A stretch of 56,445 nucleotides of DNA from a virus: the IMG/VR virus record IMGVR_UViG_3300031718_000013, positions 1 through 56,445 of that record; one strand, written 5' to 3'. A program made the translations under genes and the position numbers. The notes under the pieces were generated by a model. That model was not told the origin of the DNA. It did not search any database and saw only the letters and a list, made by a program, of their open reading frames with translations. Below, piece by piece: positions 13,127 to 22,119 of this stretch. Position 1 is the stretch's first letter. The number at the start of each line of letters is the position of its first letter.

Positions 13127-13519
13127 ATGGCCGCAGGTTTGCCAGGGATGATGATGCCGCCAGGTGGTGGCGGCGCTCCCGGTGCTCCGGGTGGCGCTCC
13201 GAATCCGATCAGCGGCTTGATGGCGCTCATCGGCAAGGGTCTCGGCTCGAACAAGATGGCCGGCGGTAATCTCGACGTGAAATCGGTCGAGGACGCGATG
13301 GCTACCGTTCAGAAAATCGCATCTACGACGATGAAGTCAAATCCGAAAGCCTACCAATCGTTTCTACGCGCATTGCAAGCCCTGCACGCCGGACTAACTG
13401 AACTCAAAAATCAACCATCGGCTGGTGGTGAGTCTGGACCGCCGCTCACGTCGTCCCTGCTCTCGATGATGGCGCCCAGCAATTCGATGGCGAATCCGCT
13501 CGGCGGAGGTAATGAGTAA
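13127..13519 (+). CDS. Gly/Pro-rich hypothetical virion protein (130 aa)
   Basis: N-terminus LPGMMMPPGGGGAPGAPGGA, then a helical segment (VEDAMATVQKIASTTMKSNP) and a Ser/Met-rich tail. It ends sharing one base with the scaffold start (TAATG). Possibly a small head or scaffold accessory. Not recognised. Confidence 0.55.
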   Translation: MAAGLPGMMMPPGGGGAPGAPGGAPNPISGLMALIGKGLGSNKMAGGNLDVKSVEDAMATVQKIASTTMKSNPKAYQSFLRALQALHAGLTELKNQPSAGGESGPPLTSSLLSMMAPSNSMANPLGGGNE

Positions 13520-14361
13520 TGGCCTACAAGGATCTGCTCGCAGCGCTCCCCGAAGACTTCAAGATCACCGTCGGCGACAAGGAAATCGACCGCGCCGCCC
13601 TGATGGCAGAGATCGACAACGAATTTGGCACGGTCAATACCCGCGTCACCGAGCTCACCGCGCGCGAGAAGCAGCTCGCCGAAGAGCGGGATGCCGCGAT
13701 CGCAGCGGCCACTCTGACGCGGCGAGAAGACAAGAAAGAAGCTCCCGTCGACACTCGCCAAGCGCTGCTCGAGGCAATGAAGGGCCTCGTCAACGAAGGC
13801 AACGAGTACGACTTTTCGGACCCCTACTCGAAGCAGCTCCTAGCCCGGGTTACCAAGGTCATCGAAGATTCCACCGGCAAGGCAACCAGCGGCCTGCAGT
13901 CCATGATCGAGCAGTTGAATCAGGGCATCATGGGCACCGCGGCGATCGCCCTCCAGCAGCAAATGAACTCTGAATTCCGCCAGTACAAGTGGCCGGAAGG
14001 CTACGATCCGAAACGCGCATGGGCCGAAGCTCTCAAAGCCGGCTATTTCGATCCGCAGACCAAGATTCCCGACATCGGCCGGTACAACGAATTCGTGATG
14101 ACGCCGGTTCGCATGAAGGAAGCGGCTGACAAGCGGTACGAGGAAGGTCTCGCGGCCGGAAGAGCATCGGCACTGGAAGAGCAGCGCGCGCTCAGGACGA
14201 ATCGAGGCAGACTCGGACTCGTGCCGCGACCTGGTGGCGGACCTCTCGGGGGCGGAAAGAAAGGTTCCGCTAAGGAGCCTCAAACGCTGGCGGAGGCGAT
14301 CGACTCGATTGAGATCACCGATGCCGACATCGCAGCGAACAGCGGGCTAAGAGCCGGGTAA
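13519..14361 (+). CDS. Capsid scaffolding protein candidate (280 aa)
   Basis: Acidic/helical protein directly upstream of the capsid gene (separated only by an inserted endonuclease). Residues 45-70 form a coiled coil (TELTAREKQLAEERDAAIAA). A Gln/Met-rich helix follows, then a basic Gly-rich segment (GGPLGGGKKGSAKEP) before an acidic C-terminus. This matches scaffolding proteins of podoviruses in position, size and character; the assignment is by context. Confidence 0.65.
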   Translation: MAYKDLLAALPEDFKITVGDKEIDRAALMAEIDNEFGTVNTRVTELTAREKQLAEERDAAIAAATLTRREDKKEAPVDTRQALLEAMKGLVNEGNEYDFSDPYSKQLLARVTKVIEDSTGKATSGLQSMIEQLNQGIMGTAAIALQQQMNSEFRQYKWPEGYDPKRAWAEALKAGYFDPQTKIPDIGRYNEFVMTPVRMKEAADKRYEEGLAAGRASALEEQRALRTNRGRLGLVPRPGGGPLGGGKKGSAKEPQTLAEAIDSIEITDADIAANSGLRAG

Positions 14362-14364
14362 TTC

Positions 14365-14982
14365 ATGTTGCGCTTAGTCCACAGCCGCGATACTCGATCA
14401 CCCATGCATGTAAAACAATTCTGCAAGTATGGGCACGAGTTCGCAGTTGTCGGCTACACGAAGATCGGTAGCTGCGCGGCGTGCAAAACCGAGTACAACC
14501 AGAAATACCGCGCGGAGCATCTTGAGCAGCTTCGCGAATATGACCGGACGCGCGGGTGGGAGAGACCGAAGGCGAAGCGCACCGCTTGCCGCAAGGGCCA
14601 CGAGTACGCCGTCTTTGGACAGAACCGTTTCGGCAAGTGTCGCGAATGCGATCGGCTGAAACAGAACCGCGAATGGCACCGCGTCGGCTACCTGCGAACC
14701 ATCAAAAAGAATTTTGGTGTCACTCCTGAGCAGTATCAGGCGATGTTCGACGCGCAGGAAGGTCGCTGCGCGATCTGTCGACAACCTCAATCGGAGAATC
14801 TTGACGCGAAGGGCAAACCCAAGCGTCTAGCGGTCGATCATGATCACGCGACCACCGAAGTACGAGCGCTGCTTTGTTACTATTGCAATCTCGCGATCGG
14901 CGCGATGGACGAAAGCGTCGTCCGCCTGTTCGCGGCAATATCCTACTTAAAGAAGTTCCAGAAGATAGAAGAAGTAGGATAA
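14365..14982 (+). CDS. Recombination endonuclease VII-like HNH homing endonuclease (205 aa)
   Basis: The C-terminal domain has CAIC (residues 135-138), VDHDHATTEVRALLCYYC (157-174) and NLAIGAMDE, the ββα-metal active site with zinc Cys pairs of the T4 endonuclease VII family. The N-terminal ~100 residues contain repeated Cys-x2-GHE motifs (CKYGHEF, CRKGHEY) with paired Cys, probably DNA-binding zinc modules. An ATG at 14404 is an alternative start. Placement between scaffold and major capsid genes is typical of a free-standing homing endonuclease that spreads into conserved structural loci. Confidence 0.8.
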   Translation: MLRLVHSRDTRSPMHVKQFCKYGHEFAVVGYTKIGSCAACKTEYNQKYRAEHLEQLREYDRTRGWERPKAKRTACRKGHEYAVFGQNRFGKCRECDRLKQNREWHRVGYLRTIKKNFGVTPEQYQAMFDAQEGRCAICRQPQSENLDAKGKPKRLAVDHDHATTEVRALLCYYCNLAIGAMDESVVRLFAAISYLKKFQKIEEVG

Positions 14983-14997
14983 CAAGGAGTAGGGAAA

Positions 14998-15996
14998 ATG
15001 GCCGTAACCGGCACTGGCGTTTCACAACCTCCAGCTCAGCTTGTAGCTACAGCACAGGCCGTGTTGGCCAAAATCCCTGAAGATATTTTAGGCGATCAGG
15101 TTTTAACCCCGTCTCCGCTCTTATGGGCCTTCACGCGCAAGGGCAAAATAGGCGGCGGCTCAGCATCGATCGTCTACGGCGCGCTCTCCGCAAAGAACCT
15201 GAACAACGGCGCCTACTTCGGCGACATGCTGCTGAACAACCAGGTCGTCGATGTGGTGCAGGCGGTCGAGCAGCAGTGGCGGTTCAACTATCAGGCCGTG
15301 ACGATTCCGATTACGGACCTGGTGCTGCAGAGCGGATCGGGGATGGACGGGATCCGGGACATCGTGAAGCAGCAGCTCACGATTGCAGCGGGGTCTTTCA
15401 CCGATTATCTGTCTCGGGCGGAGTGGCATCTGTCGCCGGCGAATAGCGCGCTCGACGTGGATGATCTGGATAGCTGGGTCGGGAGCACGACGAACACGAT
15501 CGGCGGGATCAGCCGGACGGCGAATACCTGGTGGCAACCGCAGGCTCCAAGGGCGGTCCAGAACGCCGGCACGCTGGCGATCTTCGATGCCGAGGCCGCG
15601 TATCAACTGCTCGGATTCGGGAACGACTTCCCGGACATTATGACGATGCGGCCGCTGGTGTACGCGCAGTTCAAAACGAACTTCGTGAACCAGATCCGGT
15701 ACATCGACAACGACAAGGTTCTGGACGGGTCGATTCCGGAGCACTTTCTCTTCAATCGGATGGTGGTGCTGTCGGACCGGTTCACTCCGGATACGGCGGC
15801 TTACCTTTTCAACAGCCGATATATCTATCCGAAGTTTCACGTCGCCGACTACTTCACGCTGGATCCTTGGTTGAAGCCGAGTCGCCAGCGAACGGTGACG
15901 ACGATGATGTACCTGACCTGGCAGATCATTTGTCCGGTGCCGTCTTTGGCCGGGCTGAAACTGACGGGCGTAGCGACTTCGCCGGGGCCGCGGTAA
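14998..15996 (+). CDS. Major capsid protein (332 aa)
   Basis: Has the strongest ribosome site of the region: AAGGAG at 14984-14989, 8 nt before the ATG. Protein of usual HK97-fold size, Thr/Ala-rich N-terminus, few charged clusters, downstream of the scaffold. Features include VVDVVQAVEQQWRFNYQAVT, ADYFTLDPWLKPSRQRTVTT and a late Val/Leu-rich strand. No Cys-rich or catalytic motif. The call rests on position, expression signal and composition. Confidence 0.75.
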   Translation: MAVTGTGVSQPPAQLVATAQAVLAKIPEDILGDQVLTPSPLLWAFTRKGKIGGGSASIVYGALSAKNLNNGAYFGDMLLNNQVVDVVQAVEQQWRFNYQAVTIPITDLVLQSGSGMDGIRDIVKQQLTIAAGSFTDYLSRAEWHLSPANSALDVDDLDSWVGSTTNTIGGISRTANTWWQPQAPRAVQNAGTLAIFDAEAAYQLLGFGNDFPDIMTMRPLVYAQFKTNFVNQIRYIDNDKVLDGSIPEHFLFNRMVVLSDRFTPDTAAYLFNSRYIYPKFHVADYFTLDPWLKPSRQRTVTTMMYLTWQIICPVPSLAGLKLTGVATSPGPR

Positions 15997-16008
15997 GGGA
16001 GAAAGATC

Positions 16009-16467
16009 ATGGCTGACGATCCAAATCAGGTCGCGGGTGAAGAAGCGCAGTGGCCGAAGCGAAAGCGCAAGTGGCAAGGCGGCGGTTCTGAGGCTGCGGG
16101 TTCAATGCCGCCATTTGGCGCAGACTTCCGTGCGCTGATGGACGCTGACGCGGCGTTGAAGGAGAAGCAGGCTGCGGCTGCGGTCGCCAAAGAGGAACGA
16201 GAACTGGTCGCGCGCGCCGAAGCAGCGTCCAAGGTTCCCGGCGGAGAGTTTGCTGAGCTTCACAGAGAAGCGGCAATGGTCGCGCTCGATGAGTTGAACG
16301 GCTCCAGTCCGGCAGAGAAAGTCGCCGCGGTGCTTCGGCAGTGCGAATCCGCAGGGGTTCCCGAGGGCGAGGTCTCGGCTAAGCTGGCGGCGCGCGGAAT
16401 TGACCAGGCCCGGCTCTCGATGATGACCTCTCAGTTGCAGGCCGCCGCGGCAAAGATTCAGGTCTAG
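16009..16467 (+). CDS. Hypothetical virion protein (152 aa)
   Basis: Ala/Glu/Lys-rich helical protein (ALKEKQAAAAVAKEERELVA) with a basic N-terminus (WPKRKRKW). Sits between capsid and a likely decoration protein. Not recognised. Confidence 0.55.
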   Translation: MADDPNQVAGEEAQWPKRKRKWQGGGSEAAGSMPPFGADFRALMDADAALKEKQAAAAVAKEERELVARAEAASKVPGGEFAELHREAAMVALDELNGSSPAEKVAAVLRQCESAGVPEGEVSAKLAARGIDQARLSMMTSQLQAAAAKIQV

Positions 16468-16479
16468 GAGGAAACGGCA

Positions 16480-16959
16480 ATGCCGATTCTTGCGGGAAGC
16501 GATACGATCAAAGCCGACTATGCCGGAATGGGCGAGCCGTCACTGAATACGTCGGCAGTCTCAGGCGCGCTCGCGTACAATGCGGCCTCACCACAGACTG
16601 TCACAGCAACGATTGCGAAACCGGACGGCGTGACTCAGCCGCAGTGCAAGCGCGGGAAATATCGCCTTCGAATCACTGGCGTCACGGCGGGAACTACCTT
16701 GGGAATCATCAAGGTCACAGTCGATGACGGCGCCGGGAAGACCTGCACGATCGATCTCATCGCCGCTGGAATCGTCGGGAACTGTTTCGACACTCAGCGC
16801 GAGATTCCGCCGATCGACAACGCAGTGAACGGCGGCGGCGCGAACGACGGGATGCCGCTGAATATCGTGAACATCAACGCGATCGTGGCGTTCACGACCA
16901 CCGACGGAGCGGGGAACTCGATCGGCGACGTGGCGCTGGAGTTTTTCGGCGGACCGTAG
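16480..16959 (+). CDS. Probable head decoration / minor capsid protein (159 aa)
   Basis: Preceded by AGGAGG six to seven bases before the ATG, so strongly translated. Beta-rich, Gly/Thr/Ala-rich protein (ITGVTAGTTLGIIKVTVDDG), of the size of decoration proteins, followed by a terminator. A structural role is inferred from position and expression. Confidence 0.55.
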   Translation: MPILAGSDTIKADYAGMGEPSLNTSAVSGALAYNAASPQTVTATIAKPDGVTQPQCKRGKYRLRITGVTAGTTLGIIKVTVDDGAGKTCTIDLIAAGIVGNCFDTQREIPPIDNAVNGGGANDGMPLNIVNINAIVAFTTTDGAGNSIGDVALEFFGGP

Positions 16960-16988
16960 CATCGAGGAAAGCAAACGCTTATCGAAGG

Positions 16989-17023
16989 GCGCAGGTGCGG
17001 ACGGTGCCTGCGCTCTTTGTGTT
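16989..17023 (+). terminator. Rho-independent terminator after capsid genes
   Basis: GCGCAGG (16989-16995) pairs with CCTGCGC (17007-17013) around an 11-nt loop, followed by a T-rich tract (TCTTTGTGTTT). It probably reduces read-through from highly expressed head genes into the tail genes. Confidence 0.6.
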
Positions 17024-17032
17024 TGAGGGAAG

Positions 17033-17194
17033 ATGCGGGACTCAGACGATACCGGGGTAGATACGACGGGCGTGCCGCTCAAGCCGTTGGGAACTTTGCC
17101 CGATTCTGGCGATGACGGTAACAAGTCCGCGAAGAGGAAATCCGGTCGTCGGAGTCACAAGCGGTCGATGAAGAAGGGCGCGCGGAAGAAGTAG
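17033..17194 (+). CDS. Small protein with acidic front and basic tail (53 aa)
   Basis: MRDSDDTGVDTTGVPLKPLG, then SAKRKSGRRSHKRSMKKGAR and KK. The stop is directly followed by the ATG of the next gene. One of the recurring Lys/Arg-tailed small proteins of this genome. Confidence 0.55.
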   Translation: MRDSDDTGVDTTGVPLKPLGTLPDSGDDGNKSAKRKSGRRSHKRSMKKGARKK

Positions 17195-18484
17195 ATGCCT
17201 ACCTTAGCAGGCGATGTAATCAACGCGGCGAGACTCGAGTGGCCTGACCCGCCACAGGTGCTCCCGCGTCCGATCGTCCTGAACGTCTCTCTATCCGCGG
17301 GCGGTTCTATTGCAGGCGGTTGGGCACCGGGCGTCACCGGCTTTTTCGTTGCGACCGCGAAGAATCAGTGGGGCGAGACGACAGCGACCGGCGAAGTGAG
17401 CTTGGCGACGACTCCTGGCAATCAGGTGTTCAAGGTCGAGGTTGGGACTGGCCCAGGCGTTACAAGCGTCCGCGTCTATTGGGGTCTGAGCACTGGACAA
17501 GAAACTCAGTATCTCGAAACCAGTATCATCGATCCGATCACCGGCCTTTTTGAAGTGCTCGTGCCGGCTCCGCAAGGTGGAAGTCCCGCGACTCCGCCTG
17601 TCAGCAATTCGGCGATTTTGCCGGACACCGATGGATCCGCCATCTCGGCGAGCCAAGCCTATGCGTGGCTGAACGATGGACTGACGGAGTTGACCGAGCT
17701 GGCTGGCGGGATTCTTGACTCAACCGGTATGCAGGGCATCGCGCAGAATATGTACTACGTGGTGCCGGGGAAGTGGTACGAGATCACCGAGATTCGCTGG
17801 GACAACTGGCCGGGATTCGCGGCAAAGCGAAACGAGGTCTTCTATCGGATCGTGCTCTCGGGCGTACCGACCTTGTTCACCGAGGAAGGCCGGACGTCTC
17901 AGCAGATAATCGGTGCGTGGCCTGCGCCGGGCGCTGACGGAAATCAGACGACGCTTCAAGGCGGCGCGGCCGGCTTGGGGCAACCGTTAGGCCCGACGGA
18001 TACCACGATGATCGTAGCGAACGCGCTGAACTTCACGGTGCAGCAGCGGGTGCTCATCGACAACGAAGTGATTCTCTACGGCCAGGTGAACGCGGGACCG
18101 GGGGGCAATTACACGCTCTCAGGCTTGATCCGCGGAGTAGGCGGGGCGCGCGCGGCAAGCCATGCGGTCAACGCGACCGTCACCGAGCTCAAGATCACGG
18201 TGGTTGGCTATCGCTATCCGACTCAGTACATGGTCGGAGATTCAGCGGCCACTCTCGACGTGCCACCAGCGTGGGAAGTGCCGATCCGCCAGTACATGAG
18301 GTATCGCTATCTGAGTCTCGAGCAGGGCGACGACGACGCGCAGAAAGTGTACGAGTCGTTTCAGGCGCATGGAAATAGACTACGCATTCAACGAATGGGA
18401 GCGGTGAGATCGTTGCAAGTCGGTCCACCGTTGCTCTCAGAGGATCCAGCGGGCGCGTGGGAAGGAAGAATCCTGATTCCTTAA
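17195..18484 (+). CDS. Head-tail adaptor / tail protein (429 aa)
   Basis: N-terminal MPTLAGDVINAARLEWPDPP resembles the start of podovirus adaptor proteins. Residues about 45-130 form Ig-like strands (GFFVATAKNQWGETTATGEV). The C-terminal half has AYAWLNDGLTELTELAGGIL and AWEVPIRQYMRYRYLSLEQG, the helical core seen in P22 gp4-type connectors ('DdA..yes..'). It should dock on the portal after DNA packaging. Inferred from these patterns and position. Confidence 0.6.
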   Translation: MPTLAGDVINAARLEWPDPPQVLPRPIVLNVSLSAGGSIAGGWAPGVTGFFVATAKNQWGETTATGEVSLATTPGNQVFKVEVGTGPGVTSVRVYWGLSTGQETQYLETSIIDPITGLFEVLVPAPQGGSPATPPVSNSAILPDTDGSAISASQAYAWLNDGLTELTELAGGILDSTGMQGIAQNMYYVVPGKWYEITEIRWDNWPGFAAKRNEVFYRIVLSGVPTLFTEEGRTSQQIIGAWPAPGADGNQTTLQGGAAGLGQPLGPTDTTMIVANALNFTVQQRVLIDNEVILYGQVNAGPGGNYTLSGLIRGVGGARAASHAVNATVTELKITVVGYRYPTQYMVGDSAATLDVPPAWEVPIRQYMRYRYLSLEQGDDDAQKVYESFQAHGNRLRIQRMGAVRSLQVGPPLLSEDPAGAWEGRILIP

Positions 18485-18493
18485 TGTAGGATT

Positions 18494-19519
18494 ATGGATC
18501 CGCAAGTATTAATGATGCTGCTCCCCTTGCTGCTACAAAACAGCGGTGGCAGTGCGGGGCCACCGATACAGGACATTCTTGCGTCGATCAGTGGTGGCGC
18601 GTTTCCGAGTCAGCCGGGATCGGGTAGTAGTTCGGGCGGTGGCGGTCTTGGGAGTTTGCTCGGACTACTAACGAGCGGAAGTCCTCTTGGAAGTATTTTG
18701 TTGTCTGGATCAGGCGGAATCGGTCTCGGAAACCTTATCGGTCCACTTCTGGGCGAACAGGGTGGCCTCGGCAGTTCTCTTGGCGGTCTCGGCGGTGCCG
18801 GCTTGGGCCTGCTCGCTGGTCTTCCGTTCGGCCCTATCGGGGCTATTCTCGGACCTCTGGTTGGCGGTTTCGGTGGCGATTTGCTCGGGGGATTGTTTGG
18901 TGGCGGAATCCCAAACACGGCGAAAACGGGCGCGATCGAATCGAACCTTGCGGCCTCGGGGAACCCCAGCGAGCAGTTGCTAGCGGACTTCATCAATAAT
19001 CAGGTGCTCGGCCAAGGCAAAGTGCTATCCAGTCCGGGCGGTGCGAACACTGGCAAGATGGCTCAGATCATCGAATGGCTGACGGGGCAATCGTTTCCCG
19101 GCCAGACGAAGGGCGGCGCGAACATCGGCGACATTGGCTTTTCAAACCCGGGTGAGATTCCAGTGCCGCGCGATCTGTCGAGGCTCAATCAGCTTTTCGG
19201 GGCATCGCCGGAATTGTCGGCCAGCGAGATTCTGCCGTTCCTGCCGCAGATCGAGGCGATGGTGGGCGGCAATGGCGCCGGCGGATTCAAAGACTTGGGC
19301 GGTCAAGTGCTGGCCCTGATCAACAGCGTGAGCGGGCAGCAGAAAGCGAACCAGGCGGGAGGATCGACGAACCCGACTGGAACCGGCGGGAATGCTCTCG
19401 CGGCCGCGTTCGGTGCGGGCGGTGGAAACCCGAATATGAGCAAGCTCAAGGCACAGCTCGCGCGACTAATGGGAAGCGGCGAAGGCGCGGGCGCTGGAAA
19501 CTTGGTGGGAGCGACCTGA
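18494..19519 (+). CDS. Glycine-zipper protein, probable DNA-ejection protein (341 aa)
   Basis: Starts with a hydrophobic helix (MDPQVLMMLLPLLLQNSG). Residues about 45-140 are an extreme Gly/Leu repeat (GLGSLLGLLTSG, LLAGLPFGPIGAILGPLVGG, DLLGGLFGGG) of glycine-zipper type able to insert in membranes. The C-terminal part is more polar. It opens a run of seven head-to-tail genes (18494-23448), where podoviruses encode internal proteins injected with the DNA to bridge the periplasm. That role is inferred; no homolog is recognised. Confidence 0.55.
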   Translation: MDPQVLMMLLPLLLQNSGGSAGPPIQDILASISGGAFPSQPGSGSSSGGGGLGSLLGLLTSGSPLGSILLSGSGGIGLGNLIGPLLGEQGGLGSSLGGLGGAGLGLLAGLPFGPIGAILGPLVGGFGGDLLGGLFGGGIPNTAKTGAIESNLAASGNPSEQLLADFINNQVLGQGKVLSSPGGANTGKMAQIIEWLTGQSFPGQTKGGANIGDIGFSNPGEIPVPRDLSRLNQLFGASPELSASEILPFLPQIEAMVGGNGAGGFKDLGGQVLALINSVSGQQKANQAGGSTNPTGTGGNALAAAFGAGGGNPNMSKLKAQLARLMGSGEGAGAGNLVGAT

Positions 19520-19713
19520 TGAGAATAAAAACCAACGAGCTACCTCCGGAGATCATTGTCGCGATCGAATTGACGTGCGAGATGATTCGCGCCGCGCGTG
19601 GGACGATGACCGCCGAATACATCGGCGATGCATTTGATCTTCTTCAAGCGAGGGCGCTCAAGTCGCTTTACGATCACCAAACCAACAAAGAGAAGTTGAG
19701 AGTGCTTAAATAA
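19519..19713 (+). CDS. Hypothetical helical protein (64 aa)
   Basis: Overlaps the genes on both sides by one base or so (TGATG, TAATG). Helical (EIIVAIELTCEMIRAARGTM). Not recognised; part of the probable ejection-protein operon. Confidence 0.55.
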   Translation: MRIKTNELPPEIIVAIELTCEMIRAARGTMTAEYIGDAFDLLQARALKSLYDHQTNKEKLRVLK

Positions 19714-19952
19714 TGGCGCGACCGTTCGACAGCGTTGACTCCCCGTTGCAGAGGCAGCAGCCATTCTCGCAGTTTGGCGGTGCGCCGACGAGAGAGCCGA
19801 GGATGCAGCACCCGAAGGATACGAGTGCGGTCACGCATCCGGGATTTGAGCCGATGATGCAGCACGCGCCAATCGCGATCCTGATGGCCTTGCTTTCGCA
19901 TCCGGCGTTCGGGCCGTTGATCATCAGGATGCTTTTAGGAGCGAGTAGATGA
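19713..19952 (+). CDS. Hypothetical protein with C-terminal hydrophobic helix (79 aa)
   Basis: The polar first half is followed by a hydrophobic segment near residues 52-76 (PIAILMALLSHPAFGPLIIR) that could cross a membrane. Overlaps the next gene by 4 nt. It fits a minor ejection or membrane-contact protein, uncertain. Confidence 0.5.
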   Translation: MARPFDSVDSPLQRQQPFSQFGGAPTREPRMQHPKDTSAVTHPGFEPMMQHAPIAILMALLSHPAFGPLIIRMLLGASR

Positions 19953-20560
19953 ACCCTATTCTTCAAGCGATTCTGGCAGCACTCGGAACGGGTGGCGGTG
20001 GACTATTCGGCGGTCTCAACACGCCCGCGAGCGGCGGCGGTCTGTCTCCCGCGATTCTCGCGCAGCTTGGCATCACGGCTCCCGTCGCGGCAGGCGGTGC
20101 GAATCCCGGCATCCTGACTCAGCTCGGGCAGATGCTCAATCCAGCGAATCCGATGGCGGGCTTGCTCCAACTGGTCTCGGGTGGAGCGATGCTCCCGTTC
20201 GCATCGAAGGGCGAATCGTCGATCGAGAACGTAATGAGCTTTCTGAGCAATCCGCAGAAGTTCGCGAATCTCTTCAAGCAGATCGCGGCGCCGATGAATA
20301 AGACGCTGGTGAAGACTTTGCAGAGTGAGGGCGAGGGCGCTGCGGCGGAATCGGGACTCGGGCAATCGGCTGGCGCGGTATCATCAGCGGTTGCGAAAGC
20401 GGCGGCCCCTTACGTGCAGCAGAATATTTCGGCAGCACCGGGTAACGCGCTGAATCTCTTACAGCAGCAGATGGCCGGTGCGAGCCAGTTCGGCAGTCCC
20501 TATGCGGCGATCGCGCGGATGTTCCAGAATCCGGAGCAAGGGGGATCGTTGGGCTTCTAA
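19949..20560 (+). CDS. Gly-rich probable ejection protein (203 aa)
   Basis: N-terminus MNPILQAILAALGTGGGGLF is again a hydrophobic Gly-zipper. It is followed by Gly/Ala-rich and helical segments (VMSFLSNPQKFANLFKQIAA). Same style as the 341-aa protein upstream; likely an internal virion protein. No recognised family. Confidence 0.5.
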   Translation: MNPILQAILAALGTGGGGLFGGLNTPASGGGLSPAILAQLGITAPVAAGGANPGILTQLGQMLNPANPMAGLLQLVSGGAMLPFASKGESSIENVMSFLSNPQKFANLFKQIAAPMNKTLVKTLQSEGEGAAAESGLGQSAGAVSSAVAKAAAPYVQQNISAAPGNALNLLQQQMAGASQFGSPYAAIARMFQNPEQGGSLGF

Positions 20561-21180
20561 TGGCTGGCGCAATCTTCGGTCCAATCGCCGGTCTTGCCGG
20601 ATTAGCGGCTAATAGTCGCAGCGCGGGCCAGCGCGAGGCTCAGCTCGAAGCGCTGAATCAGCTCAAAATGAGCGGAATGCTCGAAGAGAACGCGGCGAAC
20701 GCTTTCACTCTCAAACAGACGCAGGCCCAGGACGCAGCGCGCCAGAAGATTTTGAACGATCCGAAGACTCCGCAATCGGTGAAGGATGCTCTCGCGCTCG
20801 GGGCGACTCCGACGGACGCTCTCAAGATGCAGACGCAAATGCTCACGAGCAAGGTCGAGGCGGTGCTCCTTCAAATGCCGGACAAAGCCAGTCGGCAGGC
20901 GTTCTGGTCAACGGCGGCGGAAGCGAACCCGAGTCTCGTGATGACGCCGACGATCGCGAAACTGCTTGGGATCGGCGGAACCGACGATGATTATAACGCC
21001 GCGCGAACAGCGCTTGCGAAGTCGCGGACGACGCAGATCGACCTTCTGAACAAGATGATGCAAGACCCCGCGATGAAGGCGCTGGTTCTGAAAGCGCTCG
21101 GTGGTGGTGCATTGGGCGGACCGGATGACCTCGGGGGCGGAGCGACTGGCGCTCCCGACGATTTGGAAGAGATCAAGTAA
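20560..21180 (+). CDS. Probable internal virion / DNA-transfer protein (206 aa)
   Basis: A short hydrophobic start (MAGAIFGPIAGLAGLAANSR) followed by a long Gln/Ala-rich amphipathic helix (QREAQLEALNQLKMSGMLEE), the layout of P22 gp7-like DNA-transfer proteins. It ends in an acidic Gly tail. Start and stop both overlap neighbours. The role is inferred from layout and place. Confidence 0.5.
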   Translation: MAGAIFGPIAGLAGLAANSRSAGQREAQLEALNQLKMSGMLEENAANAFTLKQTQAQDAARQKILNDPKTPQSVKDALALGATPTDALKMQTQMLTSKVEAVLLQMPDKASRQAFWSTAAEANPSLVMTPTIAKLLGIGGTDDDYNAARTALAKSRTTQIDLLNKMMQDPAMKALVLKALGGGALGGPDDLGGGATGAPDDLEEIK

Positions 21181-22118
21181 TGGCTGACACCACCTATCTC
21201 TACAGCCGATCGCGAAAGGCGTGGTTTGCCAAGGATGCCAGCGGGCACATTATCCAAGTGCCGGATGCTGCGGTGCCTCAAGCGAAGCGCGATGCGGTAT
21301 CGAAGAAATACGCTGCTGGTGGTGAAGGGCCGCCGACTGCTTCGAGCTTCGGTGTGCGAATGGGACCGTTCACTATCGGCAAGAAAACTCAGACCGGCAT
21401 GAGCGTGTCTGAGAAAGCGCAGCGCGAAAAACTTGATCGGGAATCCGCTGATCTGCTCCGACAGGCTACGGACCTTCAGCGGCTCTACCGCGAGAAAATC
21501 AAGCCCAAGCTCGACAGCGGGCAGATCAGTTCAACGAAGGCCGGCCTCCAATACACTCGCAGGGGCATGGCTCGAATGCTCGGACAGGGTGAACTCGATC
21601 CCGACGTCGAGAACTTCATCACCAAAACGGGACAATTCGCCACGGCGGTCAATTCGTTCTATATGCAGGCCGGCCAAGGTCGCGCGAGCGCACTCGGTTT
21701 CAAGACGATCGTGATGCCGCACGTTCCTCATCCGCCATCGGGACCGGGCGAAGTACTCGGGTTGGATTCCGGCGTGCCGCAATGGGATTTGCAGCAGCAG
21801 GGCGGACAGATCGACACGATCATCGACAACATCAAAAGGGAGCGCGCCGCGGGCTGGACGTTTCAGGAAGGTGGTGGAGCGAATCCTAGCGCGACGGCTA
21901 CGCCATCGAATCGCAAGCCGCTTCCGGGCGGATACACGCTCGATCCGGCCACCGGCAAGGTTTATCCGCCAAGTGCGACTCCGACGCCCACGGCCAAGCC
22001 AAATGCGATGCCGCCAGGATTGCCGGTTCCTTTGATGAAGCGGGCGGGCGCTGGTGCTAAACCACCGCCGAACCCGTTCAAGGTTTTGGAGATTCCGCCA
22101 ATGGTAGGCGGGGGCTGA
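21180..22118 (+). CDS. Hypothetical internal virion protein (312 aa)
   Basis: Starts MADTTYLYSRSRKAWFAKDA. The central part is helical with long Lys/Arg/Leu runs (ATDLQRLYREKIKPKLDSGQ). The last 90 residues are Pro/Thr/Ala rich and probably disordered (PPSATPTPTAKPNAMPPGLP). The family is unknown; operon position suggests an ejection protein. Confidence 0.5.
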   Translation: MADTTYLYSRSRKAWFAKDASGHIIQVPDAAVPQAKRDAVSKKYAAGGEGPPTASSFGVRMGPFTIGKKTQTGMSVSEKAQREKLDRESADLLRQATDLQRLYREKIKPKLDSGQISSTKAGLQYTRRGMARMLGQGELDPDVENFITKTGQFATAVNSFYMQAGQGRASALGFKTIVMPHVPHPPSGPGEVLGLDSGVPQWDLQQQGGQIDTIIDNIKRERAAGWTFQEGGGANPSATATPSNRKPLPGGYTLDPATGKVYPPSATPTPTAKPNAMPPGLPVPLMKRAGAGAKPPPNPFKVLEIPPMVGGG

Positions 22119-22119
22119 T

